Part shown: positions 50,977-58,830 of the stretch, piece after piece
How the letters are laid out: each line of letters starts with the position of its first letter
Numbering within the stretch: the stretch's first letter is position 1
Assembly (NCBI GenBank): GCA_017549805.1
Contig: JAFYNJ010000002.1
Location: forward strand, 1-64,000
Direction of reading: 5' to 3'
Origin: Bacteroidales bacterium
GTDB taxonomy: Bacteria > Bacteroidota > Bacteroidia > Bacteroidales > F082
DNA: 64,000 bases
Made by a program: the position numbers and the translations under genes
Notes under the pieces: model-generated
Database searches by the model: none
Told to the model about the DNA's origin: nothing
What the model saw: the letters and a program-made list of their open reading frames with translations, nothing else

Positions 50977-52980
50977 CTACGGCATCAGCACATCATGCTG
51001 CACCACAAAACGACTGACCAGCTCGAAATCGTCCAATTCCACCTTGTATTGCTGAAATAGCTTATCATTGTCGATGGCATAGCCAATGATAAAAGGATCC
51101 AATTTGATCAGGGTGTTCCTGCTGATGTAATAATTGTCGCTCAGGTAATCGACCACATCGCGGTTGTTACGCATGAAAGCCAGCTTCCGGGTGTTTCTGT
51201 AGTCGGCCACGGTGTCGAACGAAGTGCCCAGCCAATGGCAATGGTCGTCAATGGCATAATCATAATTGGTGTGGAGATAAGCGTTGACCGAAGGCGTGAC
51301 ATCGAGATGCGAGACCACCGCCTCCATGGTCTTGGACTGTTTCACCAACGGTGAATAAACAATCAACGGGACGTTGTAATAACGCAAACCGACACCTGGA
51401 ATTACCGGCGCCATGCGGTGATCCCCCGTGATCACAAAAACCGTATTGTCAAAATCAGGGCGGGAAGCATAATAGTCGAACAACTGCTTGATGCTTTGAT
51501 CCAGGTAAAGGAAGCAGGCATAGATGTTGAGGTTTTTCATCACGTTGTCGCGTTCCTTTTCCGACAAGGCGAGGGTTTGCTCCAACATCGACAGCACTTG
51601 CTGTTCGTATGTCTCTATCCCATCTACCACAAAAGGTTCGTGGGTGGTCAAGGTCAGATAGATGTCAGCATGGGGCCGTTGCTCATCTACAGTTTTTTTA
51701 TGCTGGATGGCGCAATCAAACAGTTGGTCGTCGTCCAAGCCCCAGCGATAGTTTTCCGCCAAAAGCTTATAATGCGCGGAATCGTCCACCACCAGATTGG
51801 GCTCGAAAAGATAATCCACATGGTTTTCACGCATGAACACGTCATAATGGTCGAAGTTCACGTCACCGCCATAATAAAAGGATGTGGTGAAGCCGTTACG
51901 CTCCATATCGAGCATCAGGGAATGGTGTCGCGGCATGGGCAGATTCCAAGTAAAGCCATGCCTGCCGTGCGGCGCAGAAGCAAATAACGAAGGAAGCACC
52001 CCGAAAGTACGTTCAGAGGTGGAGAAACAATTGGGCCAAAACAAGCCTTCGGAAGCCAAACTGTCGAGGAAAGGCGTAAACGACAACATGGGATGGGTGA
52101 CACCTGTCAAACGACGACCCAAACTCTCCACTACGATAAAGACCAGATTGGGCGGCAAGCCGTCGGAAGTGGGATTAAGAAATGACCCTAACACATCGGG
52201 ATCATTGGCTTGGCGGTAAAAAGGATAGCCCGGATGGTCGTAGTTGAATTCAGGATGTAGGGCTTGATAGGCTTCCACTGCTTCGGCCGAGTAGGGATAG
52301 CTGTCGCCTTCGGCGTTGCGCTTCATCTCTTTCCGATAATCATTGATCTTGATCCAGGCGTATGACGGCTGGTTGACGGCAAGACAGAAGTCGTTGTGGT
52401 TGGCATACCGGCTCTCCTTACGGATCATGTTAGGATAACGGACGAAGATGGTAACTAAGATGGCGATGCCCACGAAAAAGGCGTTATTCACGTCATTGCG
52501 AGCGAAACAAGCGCCACACAGTAATAAAACCAACACCGGCACTCCCACCAGCAACACGAACCATAACACCTGCACCCACGAGAGCGAAGCCGACGAGAAC
52601 ACTGTTGTCTTGAGCTCTTCGAACGAATAAACCAACACCACATGATCCAAAGGCATGCCGAGATTGCAATAATACTCCGCGAACAAAGCCGAAACCACCA
52701 CATACAAGACTATCAACCCGATGAAGATGCCTCGTGCCGTCCTGGGGAAAAACCAATGGATCAAGAAAAACGGGATCAGTCCGTAAGTCATGACACGGCA
52801 CACCAACAGCAAGTCGAAAAGCCCACCCGATAGTATGGTGAAAAACTGGCTGAAGGCAACATCAAGCCGAAAATGGACCTCCAGGAAAAACCAAAGCCTC
52901 ATGACGATCAGGCACAGTAGCAGCAAAAGGTTCAAACGAACCCATTGCCTCAACCCCTCTATCAACTTGTCTTTATTCAT
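50977..52980 (-). CDS. LTA-synthase-like membrane sulfatase-fold enzyme
   Basis: A 667-residue protein. I use ATG 52980 (MNKDKLIEGLRQW), which overlaps the upstream gene by 8 bp. Five N-terminal membrane helices lie in residues about 13-190. An extracytoplasmic alkaline phosphatase/sulfatase-fold domain follows (about 280-560). Visible metal and active-site features are VFIVVESLGRRL, CFSTSERTFGVLPS with the presumed nucleophilic Thr, YLTLTTHEPFVVD, and VFVITGDHRMAPV. The plan is that of LtaS and of phosphoglycerol/phosphoethanolamine transferases, so it probably transfers a phospho-group to a surface glycan; donor and acceptor are unknown. It is a paralogue of the interrupted gene at 52973-55374. 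Confidence 0.88.
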   Translation of the reverse strand: MNKDKLIEGLRQWVRLNLLLLLCLIVMRLWFFLEVHFRLDVAFSQFFTILSGGLFDLLLVCRVMTYGLIPFFLIHWFFPRTARGIFIGLIVLYVVVSALFAEYYCNLGMPLDHVVLVYSFEELKTTVFSSASLSWVQVLWFVLLVGVPVLVLLLCGACFARNDVNNAFFVGIAILVTIFVRYPNMIRKESRYANHNDFCLAVNQPSYAWIKINDYRKEMKRNAEGDSYPYSAEAVEAYQALHPEFNYDHPGYPFYRQANDPDVLGSFLNPTSDGLPPNLVFIVVESLGRRLTGVTHPMLSFTPFLDSLASEGLFWPNCFSTSERTFGVLPSLFASAPHGRHGFTWNLPMPRHHSLMLDMERNGFTTSFYYGGDVNFDHYDVFMRENHVDYLFEPNLVVDDSAHYKLLAENYRWGLDDDQLFDCAIQHKKTVDEQRPHADIYLTLTTHEPFVVDGIETYEQQVLSMLEQTLALSEKERDNVMKNLNIYACFLYLDQSIKQLFDYYASRPDFDNTVFVITGDHRMAPVIPGVGLRYYNVPLIVYSPLVKQSKTMEAVVSHLDVTPSVNAYLHTNYDYAIDDHCHWLGTSFDTVADYRNTRKLAFMRNNRDVVDYLSDNYYISRNTLIKLDPFIIGYAIDNDKLFQQYKVELDDFELVSRFVVQHDVLMP

Positions 52981-54109
52981 GGACGCCGACAATTTGCAGA
53001 TTGAAATTGGATATCAGGAATTCGATCTGGTCGCCGTTGACGAAATAGCACATCAACTTGTCACCATCGGCATAATGGACCAACGACTTGCTGAGCGACT
53101 GGGTCATCGTGAAATGTTGCCAACGGTCATAATACTCGTACCAGTCGTAATTGACCATCAAGGTCTTGATGACCTCTCGGTTGCCGTCGGGATGATCCAA
53201 GGCATAACCCAAGGTAATCTTCTTGCCGCCATTTTCCTGCCAAGGAATATAAATGTCGAAATTGCAATACACGATGACCGACTCCAAGCTGTCATACACC
53301 GGCTCCATGAACAGGTTGAACGGATACACGTTGTTTAGCTTGAAAGCGTTGGTTTTGTCGAGCGTATCGGCAGGTGACACTTGGGTGTGCAACAAAACAT
53401 AGTTGACCGACTGGGTGCTGTCAACCGACAGCAACAGGCATTGCTTATCCTCATCGAGCAATACCAAGGCATCGTTGTTCATCACATAGTCGTCCATGGC
53501 CTTGTAGTCGCTCATCAACTTGACCACCTTCTCCTCCTCCATCGGCGTAATGGTCAGCCGTTCGTTTTCATAGCCGAACTTGTAGATATTTCCTTCGTCA
53601 TAGAAATAGTCCTTATAGACCATGTTGTCCATCTTGCGGGAGTTTTTCAGCTGGGGTGTGAAGGTGTTGGCACGGAAAGCAGGAGATACATCAAGACCCG
53701 TATTGATCCAGCTGACGATGTTAGGCGCTTTGACGCCATAGCAATTCTTCATCAAAGCCAAGAATGAGGGCGTGATATCACGATGCGCCACCATGGCTGG
53801 AAAACGATGCGGCTCCTTGAGCATGGGCGACCATATCACGAGCGGCACATGGTATTTGTCGAGTTCTTCCGACTGGGCATTAAAACAATGATCGCCCGTG
53901 ATGACGAAGATGGTGTTTTCGTATTCCGGCATGTCGCGGTAAGCCGTAAAGAATTTCCTCAGACAATCGTCAAAGTACAGATAAGAGGCATACATTTCGT
54001 ACTGTGAAGGCTGGATTTCGTCCAACTGGCCGCGCTGTTTCAGCTTGTTGATATAGGTCTGGGTGTATTGCTCCTTGTTGGGATAGTCAAAGGGATCGTG
54101 GGTGGTCAA
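52973..54109 (-). CDS. LTA-synthase-like enzyme, C-terminal part (frameshifted)
   Basis: The 378-residue C-terminal piece of a gene whose N-terminal piece is 54112-55374. It contains the family motifs MTTHDPFDY, VFVITGDHCFNAQ and AHRDITPSFLAL, then a beta-rich C-terminal domain (about 240-378, ending FLISNFNLQIVGVHE) not present in the 50977 paralogue. Its reading frame extends upstream as DIYLTLTTHDPF, exactly the sequence expected to join the N-terminal piece. The break lies at three GGTGAGA units; one more unit or two fewer would restore the frame. On its own this piece lacks the membrane helices and nucleophile, so it is unlikely to function unless read through or switched. Confidence 0.75.
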   Translation of the reverse strand: MTTHDPFDYPNKEQYTQTYINKLKQRGQLDEIQPSQYEMYASYLYFDDCLRKFFTAYRDMPEYENTIFVITGDHCFNAQSEELDKYHVPLVIWSPMLKEPHRFPAMVAHRDITPSFLALMKNCYGVKAPNIVSWINTGLDVSPAFRANTFTPQLKNSRKMDNMVYKDYFYDEGNIYKFGYENERLTITPMEEEKVVKLMSDYKAMDDYVMNNDALVLLDEDKQCLLLSVDSTQSVNYVLLHTQVSPADTLDKTNAFKLNNVYPFNLFMEPVYDSLESVIVYCNFDIYIPWQENGGKKITLGYALDHPDGNREVIKTLMVNYDWYEYYDRWQHFTMTQSLSKSLVHYADGDKLMCYFVNGDQIEFLISNFNLQIVGVHE

Positions 54110-54111
54110 AG

Positions 54112-55374
54112 TCAGGTAGATGTCGAGCGTAGGTGAGAGGTGAGAGGTGAGAGGTTTCTTTTCTCGTTCAAGGATTCGGAAAAGAGGTATTCATCATAGA
54201 GACCCCAGGTGTTTTGCATCTCGGGAGGATAGTTGCTGTGGTCGGGAAGGTAACCCTCCACGCCCAAGTCGTTCAGGAAGTAGCACATGTCGTCGAAACA
54301 AGTCCATCCACCATAGAAGAATGAAGGATAATAGCCGTCGTTCTTTAGGATATCGATCAGGGAATGGAAGCGCGGACAGTTGGATGACTGCATGAAACCC
54401 CGTTTGCCGAAGGGAAGGCTGCCGAACATGGTGGGAAGCACCGCAATGGTTCGCTGCGACGACGACATGCAGTTGAGCCAGCACAAACTCTGGTCGGCCA
54501 AAGAATCCAAGAAAGGCGTGGCTGATGGATATTTGCAGTTGTAACCGCTGAACTCACGGCTCAAGCCTTCGGTGATGACAAACACCAAGTTGGGTTTTTT
54601 ATCAGGATTCAAGTTGAAATAGGGCGATAGAACATCGGGCGATTGGTCCACATGGGCAAAAGGATAGCGGTAATCTACGAAGTCGTCTTCGGGAAACATG
54701 GATTGGAACTCCAGGATGCGTCCTCGCTGTGCTTCCAGATCCTTCGGGTTGAAACGGTTAAACATGGCCTCCTTGTCGAACAGGCTCCTCCAGAAGAATT
54801 CCTGCTTGTTGCACATCACGCCGGACGGCATCTTCCAGCAGCACAATCCAGCAACGGCCAAGCCTAACCACACAAACAATCCCCATCGACCTATTTTCAC
54901 AATATGGCGCGACACCACGAAGAACAAGATGGGAATTCCCAATAAGCACACATAGCTCCACCACACAAAACTGCCCGTGGATTTGGAAATATAGATCAGC
55001 TCCTTGATGGAATAGTCAAAAAACACCTTGTCGAGCGGAATGTAAGCCGAGATGAAATACATGATCATCGCGTTGGATACCAATAACATCAAGGCTCCAA
55101 TGACACGGAATGCCCATTTGGCCACATTCGGCGACCAGCGATGAAGCAAGAGATAAATCGGACAAAGAACCAATGCGAACTTGCTGAAAACAAGGATGTC
55201 GTAGCCAAATCCCTTCAAACACAGCAAAAAGTGCTTTCCAACTTCCTGATGGTAGTAGCCCAACACCACGGCCTCAAACACCCTGACCGCGAAACCGAAC
55301 ACCAACATCCAGAACAGGAAGTTCAGGAAACCCTGAATTCCACCTGTTTGCTTTTTGTCCCTATTGTTTTCCAT
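54112..55374 (-). CDS. LTA-synthase-like enzyme, N-terminal part (frameshifted)
   Basis: A 420-residue piece (ATG 55374, MENNRDKKQTGGIQGFLNFL) with five N-terminal helices (about 18-175) and the first half of the sulfatase-fold domain: LVFVITEGLSREFSG, CMSSSQRTIAVLPTMFGSLP with the nucleophile region, and YYPSFFYGGWTCFDD. It then runs into the repeat LSPLTSHL and stops at RSTST. With one additional 7-bp unit it would continue into the C-terminal part with the same DIYLTLTTHDPF as the 50977 paralogue has in DIYLTLTTHEPF. It is an OFF allele of a phase-variable gene, or a recent pseudogene, or an assembly artefact of repeat number. Confidence 0.8.
   Translation of the reverse strand: MENNRDKKQTGGIQGFLNFLFWMLVFGFAVRVFEAVVLGYYHQEVGKHFLLCLKGFGYDILVFSKFALVLCPIYLLLHRWSPNVAKWAFRVIGALMLLVSNAMIMYFISAYIPLDKVFFDYSIKELIYISKSTGSFVWWSYVCLLGIPILFFVVSRHIVKIGRWGLFVWLGLAVAGLCCWKMPSGVMCNKQEFFWRSLFDKEAMFNRFNPKDLEAQRGRILEFQSMFPEDDFVDYRYPFAHVDQSPDVLSPYFNLNPDKKPNLVFVITEGLSREFSGYNCKYPSATPFLDSLADQSLCWLNCMSSSQRTIAVLPTMFGSLPFGKRGFMQSSNCPRFHSLIDILKNDGYYPSFFYGGWTCFDDMCYFLNDLGVEGYLPDHSNYPPEMQNTWGLYDEYLFSESLNEKRNLSPLTSHLRSTST
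54132..54154. repeat. Heptamer array (GGTGAGA) at the frameshift
   Basis: Exactly three GGTGAGA units (54132-54152) followed by GG. It sits at the junction of the two halves of the LTA-synthase-like gene. The halves are out of frame by an amount corrected by +7 or -14 bases. Confidence 0.9.
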
Positions 55375-55385
55375 GATCAAAGTAT

Positions 55386-56972
55386 TTAGTACAATATATC
55401 CACCTTGGCATTCTCAAAACGGGCATTGCCTTGTTGGTTGTTCCAAAAATAGATACTTAGTTTCTTTCCTTTCATGCTTTTATTGAAAGGACAAAGGATC
55501 TGCTCGTTGAACTCGAAGGTATTCATGTCTGTTGTGTGACAACTTGCAGGCAATTCAATCGACTTCCAAAAGACATTGGGTATAGACAGCACCAGCTGAG
55601 GCAAAGGAGCCGTGGGATCCAAACTGCATACATCAACGGAACCTTTGACGGAAAGGGCAGAATAGCGCTGTTCCAACGGAACATTGACAAAAGTGGCGTA
55701 AACCATGTCGGTTTGAATGGTTCCTTCTGTATTGGATTCACCCGTAAAAACCAAAGGTTCGTCAAACTTGTTGAGGTTCTGGTAAATGAAATAACCGAAA
55801 ACAAAGGCAAAAAACAACCCCAAGGTAACGGCGCAAACGTTACTGATTATACGGGTCAAGCGATTTTCGCGAAGATGGATCCGATCCAACAAGGAAACTA
55901 AGAAGGTGTACAACGGCTTTGCCGCCAAGGCGATACCCCAAACCAGCAAGAAGAATAGCAAGCCTGAGGCCAGATGTCCCCAGGCACTTGTCATCGTATT
56001 GGCCCATTTCAGCACGGGAACCCTGAAATAGCCATGAACGATGAACAGCATCATGGAGATACCGCCGAAATAGTGGAGAACGGAAAGTGGATAACGGAAA
56101 ACTTTTTTCCATTTTCCGTTTTTTGCTTTCCAGGCCTGGGTGACAAACACGGTAATGACACAAAGCGACAGGAAAGTGAATGGATAGAATCCCGGGGCGA
56201 AGTTACCCCAAACAAACAACACCAAGGCCAACAACAACCACAGCCAATGGATTCGCTCGTCCTTGTTGAAAGCCAGCATCATGCCGAAACAGAACTCGGG
56301 CAGATGGCCAGGGGCGTTTTGCATAAGGATGGTACCGTGATGAAGGTTGAGGTATTCGCGGAATAGAAATATCAAGCCGTATGAGACCGCCAACACTACC
56401 AAAAACGCTTTCCAACGCCATTTCTTGATACAGCGGAACAGCAGCGGAAACAACAAGTACAACTGGAAAATCAATCCAAAAAACCACCAAGGACCGTTGA
56501 TGCTCAGCCCAGAATTGGGAATCAGGGTGTGAATGAACAAGAACTTATATCCTATCTCACGCCACTCCCCTTGGTTAAACAACCTTCCGTTCATCACGAG
56601 GCAGCCCAACAAACAAACCACCACTCCAGTAATCAAGAGGGGATAGAGTTTCTTGAGTCGGTTGATCACAAACTCGCCCCACCCCTGCTCACGACGCAAC
56701 ATGGAGAGCGTCAGGCCCAAACCGGAGACCATTACAAAAAGCTGCACGCCATAGTGCCCGAAATAACTGAAAAGGATGTTGACGAACTCGCCAGGCTGCT
56801 GGCCCAACAAATCAAAGAAGTTATGGACCCTGGAGGGAGAAAAGTCGAACTCGTTTTCCCCTGGCGAAGGTGCCAGCCAATGAAAATAGTTGTGAAAGAC
56901 GATGCACAGGATGGCAAAGCCTTTGATGATGTCGGTATCGCGTTTCGTATAACTATTCAATGACAACTTCAT
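55386..56972 (-). CDS. Acyltransferase-3 family protein with C-terminal beta domain
   Basis: A 528-residue protein; ATG 56972 (MKLSLNSYTKRDTDIIKGF), overlapping the GH16-like gene by 20 bp. About ten membrane helices in residues 16-400 carry acyltransferase-3 features (IIKGFAILCIVFHNYFHWL with the conserved His near residue 28, and HYFGGISMMLFIVHGYFRV). This family O-acylates surface sugars. Residues about 410-528 add a beta-rich extracytoplasmic domain ending KLSIYFWNNQQGNARFENAKVDI. A similar C-terminal domain is present in the neighbouring frameshifted LTA-synthase-like gene. It contains an inverted pair of 7-bp arrays at 56075-56132. Confidence 0.85.
   Translation of the reverse strand: MKLSLNSYTKRDTDIIKGFAILCIVFHNYFHWLAPSPGENEFDFSPSRVHNFFDLLGQQPGEFVNILFSYFGHYGVQLFVMVSGLGLTLSMLRREQGWGEFVINRLKKLYPLLITGVVVCLLGCLVMNGRLFNQGEWREIGYKFLFIHTLIPNSGLSINGPWWFFGLIFQLYLLFPLLFRCIKKWRWKAFLVVLAVSYGLIFLFREYLNLHHGTILMQNAPGHLPEFCFGMMLAFNKDERIHWLWLLLALVLFVWGNFAPGFYPFTFLSLCVITVFVTQAWKAKNGKWKKVFRYPLSVLHYFGGISMMLFIVHGYFRVPVLKWANTMTSAWGHLASGLLFFLLVWGIALAAKPLYTFLVSLLDRIHLRENRLTRIISNVCAVTLGLFFAFVFGYFIYQNLNKFDEPLVFTGESNTEGTIQTDMVYATFVNVPLEQRYSALSVKGSVDVCSLDPTAPLPQLVLSIPNVFWKSIELPASCHTTDMNTFEFNEQILCPFNKSMKGKKLSIYFWNNQQGNARFENAKVDILY
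56075..56132. repeat. Inverted heptamer arrays inside the acyltransferase-3 gene
   Basis: GGAGAAC, GGAAAGT, GGATAAC, GGAAAAC followed by ATTTTCC, GTTTTTT, GCTTTCC, all with a 7-bp period. It is read in frame as FRYPLSVL and KNGKWKK. The two halves are opposite in strand, as in the U32 gene. Confidence 0.6.
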
Positions 56973-58830
56973 AGACGCGGCCTTCAATATCGGTTTTGTT
57001 ATAAGGAATCAATCCCTGTTCCCAGACGACAGGCGGCCACCATTCGGAGTAATGGTACTCCTGGGTGACAATACACTTCATCTGGTTGTTGGGAATGCTG
57101 GTGTGCTGGCTATCCATATAGCCCATCACTTCCATGTGGTCAGGATCGGGGCCAAGACGCCAGATGATCGCATCGGGACGCCATTCGATCTCATAAAAGT
57201 ACCATGGCTCCTTGAAATCGCTGTTCGGCATCGGGGTACGGGTAGTCAATGCCTTGTAGTTGGGGTACCATCGCATGGTCTCGAACCGGCGTTTTTTGTC
57301 GTAATCAATGGTATCAAGCCCTCCTTTGAACATCGGAGGTTCAGTGGAAGCCAGGTCCCAGTTGGTGCAGCAATACATCACATCGTTGTTCAAGGTGGCG
57401 TCTTCCTCGCAGTTCTCCCTGTCGCCACGGAACCATTGATAATAACTCCAAGGCCAGTGTTTTGAGGCCTTCACGATCTCGATGTCAATCTCCGAATAAG
57501 GATGGTATGGCGTGCGTTGCGGGTTCTCAGAGTCGTCCCACTTGGGGATGTAGCCGCCGTCTTTAAAACATGGCCGGCGATTGTTCCAAGCTCCTCCATC
57601 GGCATAAATGAGCCAGAAAGCGTATGTCAAGCCGTTCCATAGATTCTCATCGTTGAGCATGACGGGGAACTTGATCTTGCCTCTGAACTTTCCGTATGTG
57701 AAGCCCAGTTTTGAGATGATGCCCGTGGATTCCTTGCGCAGGTTGCCTTCGGTGCTGGCCGGATTGATCAGCGTGATGTATTCTCCGTCGGGACTGGCTT
57801 TCACCGTAGCGCCGGGCGTTTCGCTAACTACAGGATAATCCATCATCAGCTCCGTTGAGTCGAAACGGGTTTTATTGGCTTCGTATTCCTCACGGGTATA
57901 AGGATCATCGCCCACCACATCCTTGATAACCGGGATGTTGCGCAACGTGAATTGACGGCTCACATGGCTGAAAAACTGTTCGAACAGAGGTGCCTTGAGC
58001 ACCGCACGGGTCTTCAGCATCTTACCCGAGGTATAAGTCTTGATGTGCTTGGACGGATGGGTTTCATACCAACCGAAAGGATTCACAAAGACACCATGTT
58101 CATTGGCTTGTCCAATGAATTGGACATAATCGGGAATCTCAGCCAAGCCTTCCTCGTCACAGACCACCAGCATAAAGCCGTATTTCCCTGCTCGGGGATT
58201 GCGTTTCCAACGCTGGTTGTCCGCTTTGCTTAGATCGATTCCATTCATCCATGCTGCATCAATGAGCGTTTGGTCGTCAACACTGATGTGATTGTTCACC
58301 GCCTTCTCAACAATGGAATTGTACCATTGCTTGTCGTTACCGATGTTTTGGACCACCGTGTTGATCTGGGATTTTATGTTGTGGTTTTCAGTCGCGGCAT
58401 TCCCGTAATAAAGCCTTTCGTCCCTCGGGTTACCCACAATGCGAAGCTCGTCCCTGACGATCCTGTTTTCAATGGGCTTGAAGCCGATGTTTACATCTTC
58501 CCAGCTACCATAGAAATTCTCCGCTGCCAGCGCACTGGTATCGGGAAACTTATAACTCTCGTTCTGGTAATAGATCTTGTAATAGAAGCCTTTTTTAGGG
58601 GCAATGAAACGAAATCCGAAAACACCCTCCCCTTCCTTGGTCTGTTTGGCAGATGGGATATAGATGCCATCGGTCACGGCGTTTTCCAAGTCCATATCCA
58701 GACTAACCGTGCGACCGATGCCAAAATTGGTCATCGGACGGAAATGGCAGGTCATGCGTTGGCGGATGAAAAAAACAACTATTGCCAGCAGCAGGACAGA
58801 CAGCAGGAACAAAGGGAAGCGCTTTTTCAT
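56953..58830 (-). CDS. GH16-like glycan hydrolase, secreted or anchored
   Basis: A 625-residue protein with an N-terminal signal anchor (PLFLLSVLLLAIVVFFI). Residues about 100-330 are an unassigned region. Residues about 370-620 match a concanavalin-like glycoside hydrolase family 16 fold: KLGFTYGKFRGKIKFPV, LTYAFWLIY, YSEIDIEIVK, WDLAS and YFYEIEWRPDAIIWRL. The catalytic EIDIE is at 447-451 (nucleophile and acid/base Glu447 and Glu451). GH16 enzymes cleave beta-1,3/1,4-glucans or galactans; here it may trim the surface polymer that the neighbouring enzymes modify. Its stop overlaps the acyltransferase gene and its start overlaps CotH's stop by four bases. Confidence 0.85.
   Translation of the reverse strand: MKKRFPLFLLSVLLLAIVVFFIRQRMTCHFRPMTNFGIGRTVSLDMDLENAVTDGIYIPSAKQTKEGEGVFGFRFIAPKKGFYYKIYYQNESYKFPDTSALAAENFYGSWEDVNIGFKPIENRIVRDELRIVGNPRDERLYYGNAATENHNIKSQINTVVQNIGNDKQWYNSIVEKAVNNHISVDDQTLIDAAWMNGIDLSKADNQRWKRNPRAGKYGFMLVVCDEEGLAEIPDYVQFIGQANEHGVFVNPFGWYETHPSKHIKTYTSGKMLKTRAVLKAPLFEQFFSHVSRQFTLRNIPVIKDVVGDDPYTREEYEANKTRFDSTELMMDYPVVSETPGATVKASPDGEYITLINPASTEGNLRKESTGIISKLGFTYGKFRGKIKFPVMLNDENLWNGLTYAFWLIYADGGAWNNRRPCFKDGGYIPKWDDSENPQRTPYHPYSEIDIEIVKASKHWPWSYYQWFRGDRENCEEDATLNNDVMYCCTNWDLASTEPPMFKGGLDTIDYDKKRRFETMRWYPNYKALTTRTPMPNSDFKEPWYFYEIEWRPDAIIWRLGPDPDHMEVMGYMDSQHTSIPNNQMKCIVTQEYHYSEWWPPVVWEQGLIPYNKTDIEGRVYEVVIE

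Noticed and set aside
52973-54109. Treating the C-terminal sulfatase piece as an independent complete gene
   Set aside because: It begins in the middle of the sulfatase fold (TTHDPF), and its frame extends upstream to match the paralogue, so it is the second half of one interrupted gene.
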